Assembly: GCF_009674775.1 (NCBI RefSeq)
Contig: NZ_WKKE01000007.1
Span: 141,721 to 205,720, forward strand
Direction: 5' to 3'
Source: Flavobacterium sp. LC2016-23
GTDB lineage: Bacteria > Bacteroidota > Bacteroidia > Flavobacteriales > Flavobacteriaceae
DNA length: 64,000 nucleotides
The position numbers were made by a program, and so were the translations under genes. The notes under the pieces were generated by a model. It ran no database searches and was not told the origin of the DNA. It was given only the letters and a program-made list of their open reading frames with translations. Positions 19,261 through 27,628 of the stretch are shown piece by piece (positions within the stretch are counted from its first letter, which is position 1; the number at the start of each line of letters is the position of its first letter).

Positions 19261-19345
19261 GTCATTTCGAGGCACGAGAAATCACATCCAATATTCGACA
19301 ACAGTGCGTTCAAAGCGTGTGTGATTTCTCGTGCCTCGAAATGAC
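19261..19345. repeat. 26-bp-arm inverted repeat (GTCATTTCGAGGCACGAG family)
   Basis: The left arm 19261-19286 (GTCATTTCGAGGCACGAGAA...) and right arm 19320-19345 are exact reverse complements over 26 bases, separated by 33 bases. It lies between convergent genes. Related single arms occur near 50634-50660 (GTCATTTCGACGAAGGAG) and 55045-55125, so this is a dispersed family. Confidence 0.9.
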
Positions 19346-19374
19346 AAATTGTGGAGAAAAATGTTTTTTATGAT

Positions 19375-20367
19375 TTATTTCGAATTTCTAAATTCTTTCA
19401 ACACTTCATCAATAACCCAGGTTGTTCTTGCTGCTGAGGTTCCTTTTGAGGGAGAAACTCCTTCGTTGCCCAAAAGTTCGGCAACAACGGTTTCTATAAA
19501 AGGCTGCTGAATATGAAGCGGATTTTCGATCGTAATAGTTTCTTTTTCCCCGTTTGTATATTGAATATGAATCGGGTCATTTCCGAAAGTAGAGAAAGAG
19601 ATTTTCCCTTTATCACCTACGATTTCAGTATTGTCATAACGTTCAAAACTGGCAAAATTCCATAAACCGGTTCCATGAATGCCGTTTTCGAATAAAAAAG
19701 ACATCGAAACCGAATCTTCGGCAGGATAAGCGAGAAGCTGAGAAGTCGCATGTCCGCGAACCGATTTGATCGGACCAAAAACAAAGTCCAGAAAATCTAA
19801 AGTATGGCAAGCCAGATCAACAAAAATACCACCTCCCGAAATATGAGGTAAAACGGTCCAGGGTAAATTAATATCATCGTCGTATCTTTTTTCAAAAGGA
19901 TGATATAAAACACAATTTACATGTCTGATTTTGCCTAATTTATTTTGATCTATGAGTTCTTTTATTTTTAAAAATCTTGGCAGACTTCTTCTGTAATAGG
20001 CAACAAATAAAGGTACATTATGTTCTTTGCATGCACTTATCATTTCGTTGCATTCTTCAAAGTTCAATGCCATTGGTTTTTCTACATACACCGGTTTTCC
20101 GGCTTTGGCACATAAAATTGTATATTCTTTATGAGAGGATGGAGGAGTAGCAATATAAGCGGCATCGACTTCCGGATCGTTAATTAAGTCTACTGCATTC
20201 GAATACCATTTTGGAACATTATGACGTTTGGCGTAATCTTCGGCAAGGGCAGCATCCCGGCGCATTACAGCTACTAAAGCTGAATTTGGAGCTTTCTGGA
20301 AAGCAGGTCCGCTTTTAACTTCGGTTACATTCCCACAACCTATTATTCCCCATTTTACAATTTTCAT
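19375..20367 (-). CDS. Gfo/Idh/MocA family NAD(P)-dependent oxidoreductase
   Basis: Sugar-type dehydrogenase of 330 residues. The Rossmann motif GIIGCGNVTEVKSG lies at the N-terminus, followed by the EKP motif (YVEKPMALNFEECNEM) that carries the catalytic Lys, and HISGGGIFVDLACHTLDFLDFVFG in the C-terminal domain. The family oxidises or reduces pyranoses and inositols; the substrate cannot be read from the sequence. It has no signal peptide, so it is cytoplasmic. It is a single gene between two repeat-bearing spacers. Confidence 0.92.
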   Translation of the reverse strand: MKIVKWGIIGCGNVTEVKSGPAFQKAPNSALVAVMRRDAALAEDYAKRHNVPKWYSNAVDLINDPEVDAAYIATPPSSHKEYTILCAKAGKPVYVEKPMALNFEECNEMISACKEHNVPLFVAYYRRSLPRFLKIKELIDQNKLGKIRHVNCVLYHPFEKRYDDDINLPWTVLPHISGGGIFVDLACHTLDFLDFVFGPIKSVRGHATSQLLAYPAEDSVSMSFLFENGIHGTGLWNFASFERYDNTEIVGDKGKISFSTFGNDPIHIQYTNGEKETITIENPLHIQQPFIETVVAELLGNEGVSPSKGTSAARTTWVIDEVLKEFRNSK

Positions 20368-20400
20368 TTTTCGGTTTTTTAGTTTCCCAAATTTAAAAAA

Positions 20401-20921
20401 AGGTTTGCCACTAATGGCACGAATTTTCGCGAATTATTTATTTTGTAGCGGAGTAAAAAAATTCAGTTGCTAATACATGAATTATTTTTTCTCGCAGATC
20501 TTGCAGATTTAGCGGATTTTTTTCGAACAGAATCTGCTAAATCTGCGAGATCTGCGGGAGTAAATTATAATAAAAATTCAAAAAGAATAGCCACGATTTG
20601 CACGAATTATTTTCACGCAGATTTAAGCAGATGTACACAGATTTTATTTTACCGCAAAGCACGCAAAGTTTTTGTATCGGCTTGGTTGGTAAAAACACAA
20701 AGTTCGCAAAGCGGGGTCAATACAAAGCTTTGCGAACTTTGCGGTTTCTGAAGATACTTTCTATGTACAATTTTGCGTGCTTTGCGGTAAAATTAAAGTA
20801 GCCCTTGGCAAAATAAACGCACAGATTATAAAAATCATTTAAATCTGTGGCAAAAAATAACCACGAACGCACAAAAATAATTCGTGAATTCGTGGCTAGT
20901 TAAAATTAAAAGACTAAAGTT
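20401..20921. repeat. cluster of degenerate intergenic repeats
   Basis: About 520 bases without a gene. Copies of 'ggcacgaattttcgcgaatt', 'cgcagatnttgcagatttagc' and 'accgcaaagcacgcaaag' occur in direct and inverted order, and several halves are complementary (ctcgcagatctt... with ...ctgcgagatctgcgg). An open frame of 94 codons (20467-20751) is made of repeat sequence and is not a gene. Confidence 0.8.
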
Positions 20922-23030
20922 TTACTTTTTAGGCAAAGTTTTAAATCCCATATTGTAAAGCGTGAACGCCTGAATGTCTACATTTTCCTGAATCGTGGCC
21001 GCAACAGATTTTCCTGCTCCGTGACCGGCTTTTACATCAATACGGATTAAAACAGGATTGTCTCCCGTCTGTTTCTCCTGTAATTCGGCAGCAAATTTAA
21101 AACTGTGCGCAGGAACAACACGATCATCATGGTCTCCTGTCGTCACCATAGTGGACGGATAGTGTACGCCTTTTTTAACGTTGTGAACCGGTGAGTATCC
21201 TTTTAGGTATTCAAACATTTCTTTGCTGTCCTGAGCAGTTCCGTAGTCAAAAGCCCAACCTGCTCCGGCAGTAAAAGCATTGTAACGCAGCATGTCCATA
21301 ACTCCAACAGCCGGTAGGGCTACTTTCATCAGATCAGGACGCTGCGTCATTGTGGCACCTACTAATAAACCTCCGTTTGATCCTCCGCGAATGGCTAAGA
21401 AATCAGATGAAGTATATTTTTGGGCAATCAGATATTCGGCAGCAGCAATGAAATCATCAAATACATTTTGCTTTTTCAGTTTGGTTCCTGCATCATGCCA
21501 TTTTTTTCCATATTCGCCCCCGCCTCTTAAATTGGCAACAGCGTATACACCGCCGTTTTCCATCCAGACAGCATTTGCAATACTGAAACCCGGCGTCAGG
21601 CTAATATTGAATCCGCCATACCCATAAAGGATGGTCGGGTTTTTACCATTTAATTTCAATCCTTTTTTATAGGTGATAATCATCGGGATTTTTGTTCCGT
21701 CTTTTGAAGTATAGAAAACCTGTTTTGATTCGTAATCGTCACTTTTGAAGTCTACAACAGGCTTTTGATAGATTTCTGATTTCCCTGATTTAGGATCAAA
21801 AGAAAAGATAGTTCCGGGAGTCGTATAGTTTGTAAAGCTGTAATACAGAATTTTTTCTTCCTTTTTTCCGCCAAATCCTCCTGCAGTTCCAACCGCGGGA
21901 AGTTTGATTTCACGAACTAATTTTCCGTTGTAATCGTATTGCAGTACCAGTGAAACAGCATCCTTGGTATAATTTGCAAAGAAATATCCGGAACCCGTTG
22001 AAGGGGCTAAAACATTTTCGGTTTCTTTGATGAAATCTTTCCAGTTTTCCGGTTTTGGATTGCTTACGTCTACCGTAACAATGCGTTTGTTTGGTGCGCC
22101 TAAATCAGTATCGATAAACAGTTTACTGCCTTCATTTTCAATAATACTGTTATCGCTGTTAAAGTTGTCCACAATGGTAATAATCGGACTGTCCGGTTTG
22201 GATAAATCTTTAATGTATAATTCATTTCCGTACGTAGAATTGGCTGCCGAGATCACCAGGTAGCGATCATCTTCTGTAACATAACCGCCAACATATCTTC
22301 TTTTCTGATCGGCTCCAAAAATTATTGTATCGTCTTTTTGAGAAGTGCCTAATTTGTGGAAATACAATTTATGCTGATCTGTTTTGGCAGATAATTCGCT
22401 TCCTTTTGGTTTATCATAACTGGAATAGTAAAAACCTTCATTTCCTAACCAGGAAACACCGCTGAATTTGACATCAACGATAGTATCTTCTAAAACTTTT
22501 TTCGAAACAGCATCAATGATAATCACTTTTCTCCAGTCGCTTCCGCCTTCAGAAATGGAGTACGCTGCTTTGGATCCGTCTTTAGAGAAATTTAAACCAC
22601 CCAGTGAAGTTGTCCCGTCTTTAGAAAAAGTATTGGGATCCAAAAAGATTTCATCTTTACCCTTTTCTCCTTTTCTGTAAATTACCGATTGGTTCTGAAG
22701 TCCGTTGTTTTTCGAATAATAGGTAAATTTTCCTTCTGTAAAGGGGGCACCTATTTTTTCGAAATTCCAAAGTTTTTCCATTCTTTTTTTAAGCTCTTCG
22801 CGAAATGGGATTTTATCTAAATAACCGTAAGTTACTTCATTTTCAGCCTTTACCCAGGCCCCTGTTTCTGCTGATTTGTCATCTTCAAGCCAACGGTACG
22901 GATCATTTACTTTCGTATCAAAGTAAGTATCAATTGTTTCTCCTTTTTTGGTTTCGGGGTACTGAATTTTATTTTGTCCAAATGAAATTCCTGCGGTTGT
23001 AATAGCCATTATAAGAATTGTTTTTTTCAT
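20922..23030 (-). CDS. prolyl oligopeptidase family serine peptidase (S9)
   Basis: Cleaves short peptides after proline. Signal peptide MKKTILIMAITTAGISFGQ directs it to the periplasm. An N-terminal seven-bladed propeller spans about residues 80-430. The alpha/beta-hydrolase domain carries GGSNGG with nucleophile Ser551, the DHDDRV aspartates (635/636) and His670 in KAGHGAG. The 702-residue length is normal for the family. The next gene upstream on this strand is the TonB receptor, 163 bases away across a 'cgcaaag' repeat, so an operon is uncertain. Confidence 0.95.
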   Translation of the reverse strand: MKKTILIMAITTAGISFGQNKIQYPETKKGETIDTYFDTKVNDPYRWLEDDKSAETGAWVKAENEVTYGYLDKIPFREELKKRMEKLWNFEKIGAPFTEGKFTYYSKNNGLQNQSVIYRKGEKGKDEIFLDPNTFSKDGTTSLGGLNFSKDGSKAAYSISEGGSDWRKVIIIDAVSKKVLEDTIVDVKFSGVSWLGNEGFYYSSYDKPKGSELSAKTDQHKLYFHKLGTSQKDDTIIFGADQKRRYVGGYVTEDDRYLVISAANSTYGNELYIKDLSKPDSPIITIVDNFNSDNSIIENEGSKLFIDTDLGAPNKRIVTVDVSNPKPENWKDFIKETENVLAPSTGSGYFFANYTKDAVSLVLQYDYNGKLVREIKLPAVGTAGGFGGKKEEKILYYSFTNYTTPGTIFSFDPKSGKSEIYQKPVVDFKSDDYESKQVFYTSKDGTKIPMIITYKKGLKLNGKNPTILYGYGGFNISLTPGFSIANAVWMENGGVYAVANLRGGGEYGKKWHDAGTKLKKQNVFDDFIAAAEYLIAQKYTSSDFLAIRGGSNGGLLVGATMTQRPDLMKVALPAVGVMDMLRYNAFTAGAGWAFDYGTAQDSKEMFEYLKGYSPVHNVKKGVHYPSTMVTTGDHDDRVVPAHSFKFAAELQEKQTGDNPVLIRIDVKAGHGAGKSVAATIQENVDIQAFTLYNMGFKTLPKK

Positions 23031-23084
23031 AGTAAAAGTTTATGGTTCTAACAAAAATAGCACTTTTTGTGGGATGATTAAAAA

Positions 23085-23182
23085 ATTAACCGCAATGTAC
23101 GCAAGGAGTTTTTCGCAAGGTTCGCAAAGTTTACAATAAAGCTTTGCGAACCTTGCGCTATTCCTTGGCGCACTTTGCGGTT
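23085..23182. repeat. inverted 'cgcaaggttcgcaaag' repeat
   Basis: AACCGCAATGTACGCAAGG...TTCGCAAGGTTCGCAAAG and the complementary CTTTGCGAACCTTGCG...TTTGCGGTT form a long imperfect hairpin between the peptidase and TonB-receptor genes. Confidence 0.75.
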
Positions 23183-23192
23183 AAAACAAAAA

Positions 23193-25400
23193 TTACAAAT
23201 TGAAATTCACTCCCAGAACAATGTTTCTTCCAATGTTCGGAATACCGTCTGTTTTTAATCTGGAGAGATGTGCAATGTATTTTTTATCGAATAAATTATT
23301 TCCATTCAGATTAATATCGAAGGCCGTTTTACCAAGTTTAACCGTTCCTCCAAAACCTAAATTTACCAGCGTATACCCTTTTGATGCGGTTTCGAAACCA
23401 CTCACATTATCCTGATCAAAAGTAGAGGAAACGTTCAGGGATGCAAATCCTTCCTCTAACCAATTTTTGATTTTGAATTCCGTTCTAAGCGTATTATTCC
23501 AGTTATTAGCCGGAATTAACGGTAAATAATCATTGTTGTCTTTTTTTCCGGTTACGGTTTCAAAGCTGGTTTCAAAGTGCAGCCAGTCTAACGGGTGCGG
23601 GTGAAAGTGAAAACCAACTTCACCGCCGTATAGTTTGGCATTATCCTGAATATAGGCAAAAACATCATTGTCCTCTAAGGTTTGGCCTGTTGGGGAAGTA
23701 TAGATGTAATTGTTGATATGATTGTAAAATCCGTTGATGAAAAATTCAAAATGCGAATTTTTATATTCCAGGTTCAAATCGGTCTGAACGTTTTGCTCGG
23801 TTTTTAAGGCAGCGTTTCCAATTTCGTATCTGTTGGTTCCTTCGTGAACACCATTTGACGTTAATTCGGCTAAGTTCGGTGCTCTGAATCCGGTAGCAAC
23901 ATTCAGGCGAAGGGTTAGCGGTTCAGCCAGTTTGGTTTTATAGCCTAATGAAGCATTAAAGCTGTCAAAAGAGCGGTCTAAAGCCTGAAAATAACCTTCT
24001 TCGTCTACAATCCCGTGAGCCTCAGAAGTAACATTTCGGTTATCAAAACGCAATCCGGCCTGAATAACATTACTGTTCCATTCGTAATTTGCGGTTCCAA
24101 AAACCCCAAAATCATTGGTAGTGGCATCCGGAATTAAGTATTCTTCTCCCGAATTGGTATTCGTCTGGTGCATTCCCTGCACGCCAAGAATAGTTTCAAT
24201 TTTGCCAAATTTCGGGAAATGGTATTTTGCATTATAATTTAAAGTGTTCAGCTTCATGTGCAAAGACGCTGTATTGCTGTCTTCAAATTCACTTCGGTCA
24301 TTCGAAATGTAACCTAAGTCAACATCTAATTTCGAATTTTCGAAAAAGATCACGTTGTTTAAACTCAATAAGTGATTGAAAATTCCCTGTCTCGGAAATT
24401 GTGTGTCTTTGCTTGAAGACTGTTCCGCAATTCCGTCTTCGGGAATACCGATATCCAATTTATTGTAATTGTATCGTAACACACTTGAAAAAGTCGAGTT
24501 GCTGTATCCGATTCCGGTTTTAAAATCCGTTTCGTTGTAACGCGAATTGGTTACACGGTCTCCGTCGGCAATTTTGTAATCGGAATGCGTATTGAAACTT
24601 CCGCGCGCTAGAAATTTCCAGTTGTCAGTAGACGTTTTCAGTCCAATAGATGAATTACTTCCTTGTGTATTGGTAAAATATTTTTGACTGAAATTGGCTT
24701 TGAAAGTATTCGCATCAGCAAATTTTTCAGGGTTAAAGTACAAAACGCCACCCAAAGCATCAGAGCCGTACAATAAAGAAGCAGGGCCTTTAATGACTTC
24801 AACGCTTTCGATTCCGGCATCATTTAAGCCTAAGCCATGTTCATCTCCAAACTGTTGGTTCTCGATACGAACGCCTTGCGAATACACCAAAACACGATTC
24901 CCGCTAAGACCTCTGATTACCGGCTTCCCGATAGAAGTTCCCGTTGAAATCTGAGAAACCCCCGGAATGGTTGCCAGACCTTCTATTAAAGTTGAGGTTC
25001 CTTTTTGCTGTAATGTTTTGATGCTTTCATGTTCTACTTTCATAACGTTTTGCGATTGCAGTTTGTTGAAAGGCGTAGAAACAATTACTTCATCCATTTC
25101 AAAAATAGATTCCAGTAATGTGACGTCCAGCGTATTCTCTTTTGCCGGTTTGGCAATCGTTTTATTTTGCGTGGTGTAACCGACAAAAGTAAAAGAAAGG
25201 CGTAAGTTTCCGTTTGGAAGATTAGTGATTTCATATTTTCCGTTGGCGTCAGTGGTGGTGCCTTTATGTAATTCCGGAGCGTAAACAGAGACTCCCGGCA
25301 TAGGCTGGTTTTGAAGATCGGATACAGTTCCGGAAACGGAATTTTGAGCTGAAAGCAGCCCGGAAAACCCTAAAATAAGGGCTAATATTAGTTTTTTCAT
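23193..25400 (-). CDS. TonB-dependent outer-membrane receptor
   Basis: Energy-dependent uptake receptor of 735 residues. Signal peptide MKKLILALILGFSGLLSAQ. A carboxypeptidase-like regulatory domain follows (SVSGTVSDLQNQPMPGVSVY), then the plug (RGLSGNRVLVYSQGVRIENQQFGDEHG, VEVIKGPASLLYGSDALGGVLYF) and a 22-strand barrel. The C-terminus IGRNIVLGVNFNL ends in Leu after Phe-Asn. A small His/Cys-rich secreted protein gene lies 158 bases upstream on the same strand, suggesting a metal or metallophore substrate. That is inference; no substrate motif is recognised. Confidence 0.95.
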   Translation of the reverse strand: MKKLILALILGFSGLLSAQNSVSGTVSDLQNQPMPGVSVYAPELHKGTTTDANGKYEITNLPNGNLRLSFTFVGYTTQNKTIAKPAKENTLDVTLLESIFEMDEVIVSTPFNKLQSQNVMKVEHESIKTLQQKGTSTLIEGLATIPGVSQISTGTSIGKPVIRGLSGNRVLVYSQGVRIENQQFGDEHGLGLNDAGIESVEVIKGPASLLYGSDALGGVLYFNPEKFADANTFKANFSQKYFTNTQGSNSSIGLKTSTDNWKFLARGSFNTHSDYKIADGDRVTNSRYNETDFKTGIGYSNSTFSSVLRYNYNKLDIGIPEDGIAEQSSSKDTQFPRQGIFNHLLSLNNVIFFENSKLDVDLGYISNDRSEFEDSNTASLHMKLNTLNYNAKYHFPKFGKIETILGVQGMHQTNTNSGEEYLIPDATTNDFGVFGTANYEWNSNVIQAGLRFDNRNVTSEAHGIVDEEGYFQALDRSFDSFNASLGYKTKLAEPLTLRLNVATGFRAPNLAELTSNGVHEGTNRYEIGNAALKTEQNVQTDLNLEYKNSHFEFFINGFYNHINNYIYTSPTGQTLEDNDVFAYIQDNAKLYGGEVGFHFHPHPLDWLHFETSFETVTGKKDNNDYLPLIPANNWNNTLRTEFKIKNWLEEGFASLNVSSTFDQDNVSGFETASKGYTLVNLGFGGTVKLGKTAFDINLNGNNLFDKKYIAHLSRLKTDGIPNIGRNIVLGVNFNL

Positions 25401-25558
25401 TTGAAAATAATGCTATAGTTAAATGGATTTTCTTTTAAAATAAAACACCAAAAACAATACTAAAGTCTGCCAATCCCGATATGGTCAGGATGGGGAAACC
25501 CAATGCTTTTTGAAATGTAATGTAAAAGATTTTTGATTTTATTTCGATGTTTCGAAAT

Positions 25559-25912
25559 TTAGGCAACTATAGGGGCTGGAGGACCACGCAGTAAATAAGC
25601 ACGCTCTGAAAATGGAAATATTTTTTCTGAAAGCGCAAAGAAATAAGGTATTTCTTTATGCGAAGTAGTAAAATCGAATGAAATTTTTTCAGGAACCAAA
25701 TAGCTTCCAAAAGAAAAATGACATACATAACAAAGATCATAATTATGATGCTGATGGGTGATTTCGCCACTTGGATCACTATAATCGTGATGACATTGTT
25801 TCTCTGAAAGTTGCTTTACAATATGCTCATAACTGTGTATGGACTGAAACAATATTGAGAACAATACCGTCAGCGCCAGAGAGACACTTAATATGAGCTG
25901 CTTTTTCTTCAT
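25559..25912 (-). CDS. small His/Cys-rich secreted or membrane-anchored protein
   Basis: A 117-residue protein of unknown function. It has an N-terminal hydrophobic span (residues 5-25), then CHHDYSDPSGEITHQHHNYDLCYVCHF, a cluster of six histidines and four cysteines suited to binding metal or heme. The C-terminus ends LRGPPAPIVA, reminiscent of small DUF2946-like proteins found beside metal-linked TonB receptors. The frame extends three codons further to 25921, but a TACCTTTG -7 element at 25919-25926 overlaps that, so ATG 25912 is preferred. It precedes the TonB receptor on the same strand. Confidence 0.65.
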   Translation of the reverse strand: MKKKQLILSVSLALTVLFSILFQSIHSYEHIVKQLSEKQCHHDYSDPSGEITHQHHNYDLCYVCHFSFGSYLVPEKISFDFTTSHKEIPYFFALSEKIFPFSERAYLLRGPPAPIVA

Positions 25913-26135
25913 TCCAGGCAAAGGTATAAAAGAGCAGTCGAAAATAGATCGATTTTTTTAAATTATGCTGTAGATTTATTAAAATTCCTTAGCCAAATCG
26001 TTTTATTTTTAAAGAAAAAGAGAATAATTGCTTTCTAAATCCTCTCCTGAGCCGGCATTATATTATATTTGTAAGTGAAATAAATCATCTTCAAAAAACG
26101 TTTACCTGAAAAACTCTTTAAAATCAAAATACAAT

Positions 26136-26843
26136 ATGAGATTACTTTTTAGCTGTTTATTTTTAGTCTCGTTTTTTACTGTTTTTTCGCAGGAAGAGAC
26201 AAAGCCTAAAATAGAGCCAATCGTTAAAATCGATTCGTTGTACCGTGAAGATCAGTTTTACTTTTCTGTTACCTATAATCTTTTTGCCAATATCCCTCCG
26301 GGACTGAAACAGGATAAATTTTCTGTGGGACTTTCGGGTGGTTTTTTGCGCGATATGCCCATTAACAAAAAAAGAACACTGGCCTTTGCAACAGGTCTTG
26401 GTTTGAGTTATCAGAACTTCTTTCAGAATTTTACGATTTCCAAAGATGGTCAGGGCGCTTTAGTGTATAATGTTAATGACTATAATGAGATTGTTTCCAA
26501 CCGCTACAGGCAATATTTAATAGATCTTCCGATTGAATTCCGATGGAGAAATTCAACCTATGAAAGTTATAAGTTCTGGAGAGTTTACGGAGGACTTAAG
26601 GTCAGTTATGCATTCTCTACCAAATCGGCTGTAGATGATGGCGAGACGACTTATAAAGTCACCAATAATCCGGACATTAACAAATTGCAATACGGAACTT
26701 ATCTTGCAGCGGGCTACAATACCTGGAATGTTTATATCTATTACGGATTAAATCCTTTATTTAAATCTTCAGTTAAAACGATTTCCGGTCAGAATGTAAA
26801 TATTCAGACCATCAATGCCGGTCTGATTTTCTATATCCTATAA
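26136..26843 (+). CDS. PorT-like / porin-family outer-membrane barrel
   Basis: A 235-residue exported protein with signal peptide MRLLFSCLFLVSFFTVFSQ. The rest alternates amphipathic strands (FSVGLSGGFLRDMPINKKRTLAFATGLGLSY, YRQYLIDLPIEFRWRN, GGLKVSYAFS) and ends TINAGLIFYIL. The pattern RQYLIDLPIEFRW matches the porin/PorT family of Bacteroidota; PorT itself belongs to the type IX secretion system, but such paralogs are numerous and I cannot say this is the true one. A TATATTTG element is at 26064-26071. Its 3' end overlaps the convergent gene by six bases. Confidence 0.75.
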   Translation: MRLLFSCLFLVSFFTVFSQEETKPKIEPIVKIDSLYREDQFYFSVTYNLFANIPPGLKQDKFSVGLSGGFLRDMPINKKRTLAFATGLGLSYQNFFQNFTISKDGQGALVYNVNDYNEIVSNRYRQYLIDLPIEFRWRNSTYESYKFWRVYGGLKVSYAFSTKSAVDDGETTYKVTNNPDINKLQYGTYLAAGYNTWNVYIYYGLNPLFKSSVKTISGQNVNIQTINAGLIFYIL

Positions 26844-27443
26844 CCACAAGAACAGGAATAAAATCTGGGGAAGGGTTCCGGCTAGAAGACCAATAAGCAA
26901 TTCTTTATTGGTGTGGGCTTCCATTTCCAGACGGGATGAAGCTACTGCGCCCGTTAAGGTTACTGCCAAAGCCGTCCAATACGGATTTTGCATTTGCAGG
27001 TGAATGTTTAATCCTATAATAAAAACAGTAAGACCGCTAATGGCCAGCATGTGAAGGCTTGCCTTTATTTTAAAAAGGGAAAGTACCAGTGCTAAAATGG
27101 TACTGAATAAGGCTCCAAGAAAAAAGAAATGAAGTTCCGGATAACGTGTGATGACGATACTTCTCTTAACCAGTAAAATGTATAAAAAGCATTGTAAAAT
27201 AAGCGGAATTCTGCGCTGTGAAGTGTCAGGAACCATAACAGATTTTATATGTCCGGTAGAGCGAAGTAACAGGAAAAATAATACCGGTACCAAAACGGTT
27301 ATAATCAGGATTTGAAATAAAACATAATATTTTTCCCTGTTCGTGAAAATGTCCTCTTTGCAGTACAGATAAAACAAAGTGGCATAGACCGATATAAAAA
27401 CCGGATGCAGGATATAAGAGAATAGGGGCAGTATTTTTTTCAA
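26838..27443 (-). CDS. polytopic membrane protein, unknown function
   Basis: A 201-residue inner-membrane protein with about six hydrophobic spans (for example FISVYATLFYLY, VLFQILIITVLVPVLFFLL, MLAISGLTVFIIGLNI). The C-terminus EAHTNKELLIGLLAGTLPQ recalls the last motif of PAP2-type phosphatases, but the other catalytic motifs are not evident, so function is open. The open frame reaches 27470, but a TATATTTG -7 element on this strand (27468-27475) covers that start. TTG 27443 (LKKILPLFSYILHP) is therefore preferred. Confidence 0.65.
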   Translation of the reverse strand: MKKILPLFSYILHPVFISVYATLFYLYCKEDIFTNREKYYVLFQILIITVLVPVLFFLLLRSTGHIKSVMVPDTSQRRIPLILQCFLYILLVKRSIVITRYPELHFFFLGALFSTILALVLSLFKIKASLHMLAISGLTVFIIGLNIHLQMQNPYWTALAVTLTGAVASSRLEMEAHTNKELLIGLLAGTLPQILFLFLWL

Positions 27444-27628
27444 AACCGGGTAATTTGAGGTATTAAACAAATATAATAAAATAAAGTTTTTTGCTGCGAA
27501 TTTGATGAGTTTTCACAAATCAAATTATTTTAGACTTAGTTTTTTGACTCAATCATGTGCTGTATTTTTAAGAAAATCACAACTCTTTTCTGTCTTTAAT
27601 GTTTTAAATTTGACAAAAAGATTTTTAA

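Noticed and set aside
20467..20751. Open frame of 94 codons in the spacer after the Gfo/Idh/MocA gene
   Set aside because: It is made of intergenic repeat sequence (DLADLADF..., SAKSARSAG), overlaps another repeat-driven frame, and has no start context or homology that I can see.
25401..25558. Riboswitch in front of the TonB receptor
   Set aside because: Short stems such as TGGG/CCCA are present, but no cobalamin, TPP or other conserved core was recognisable.
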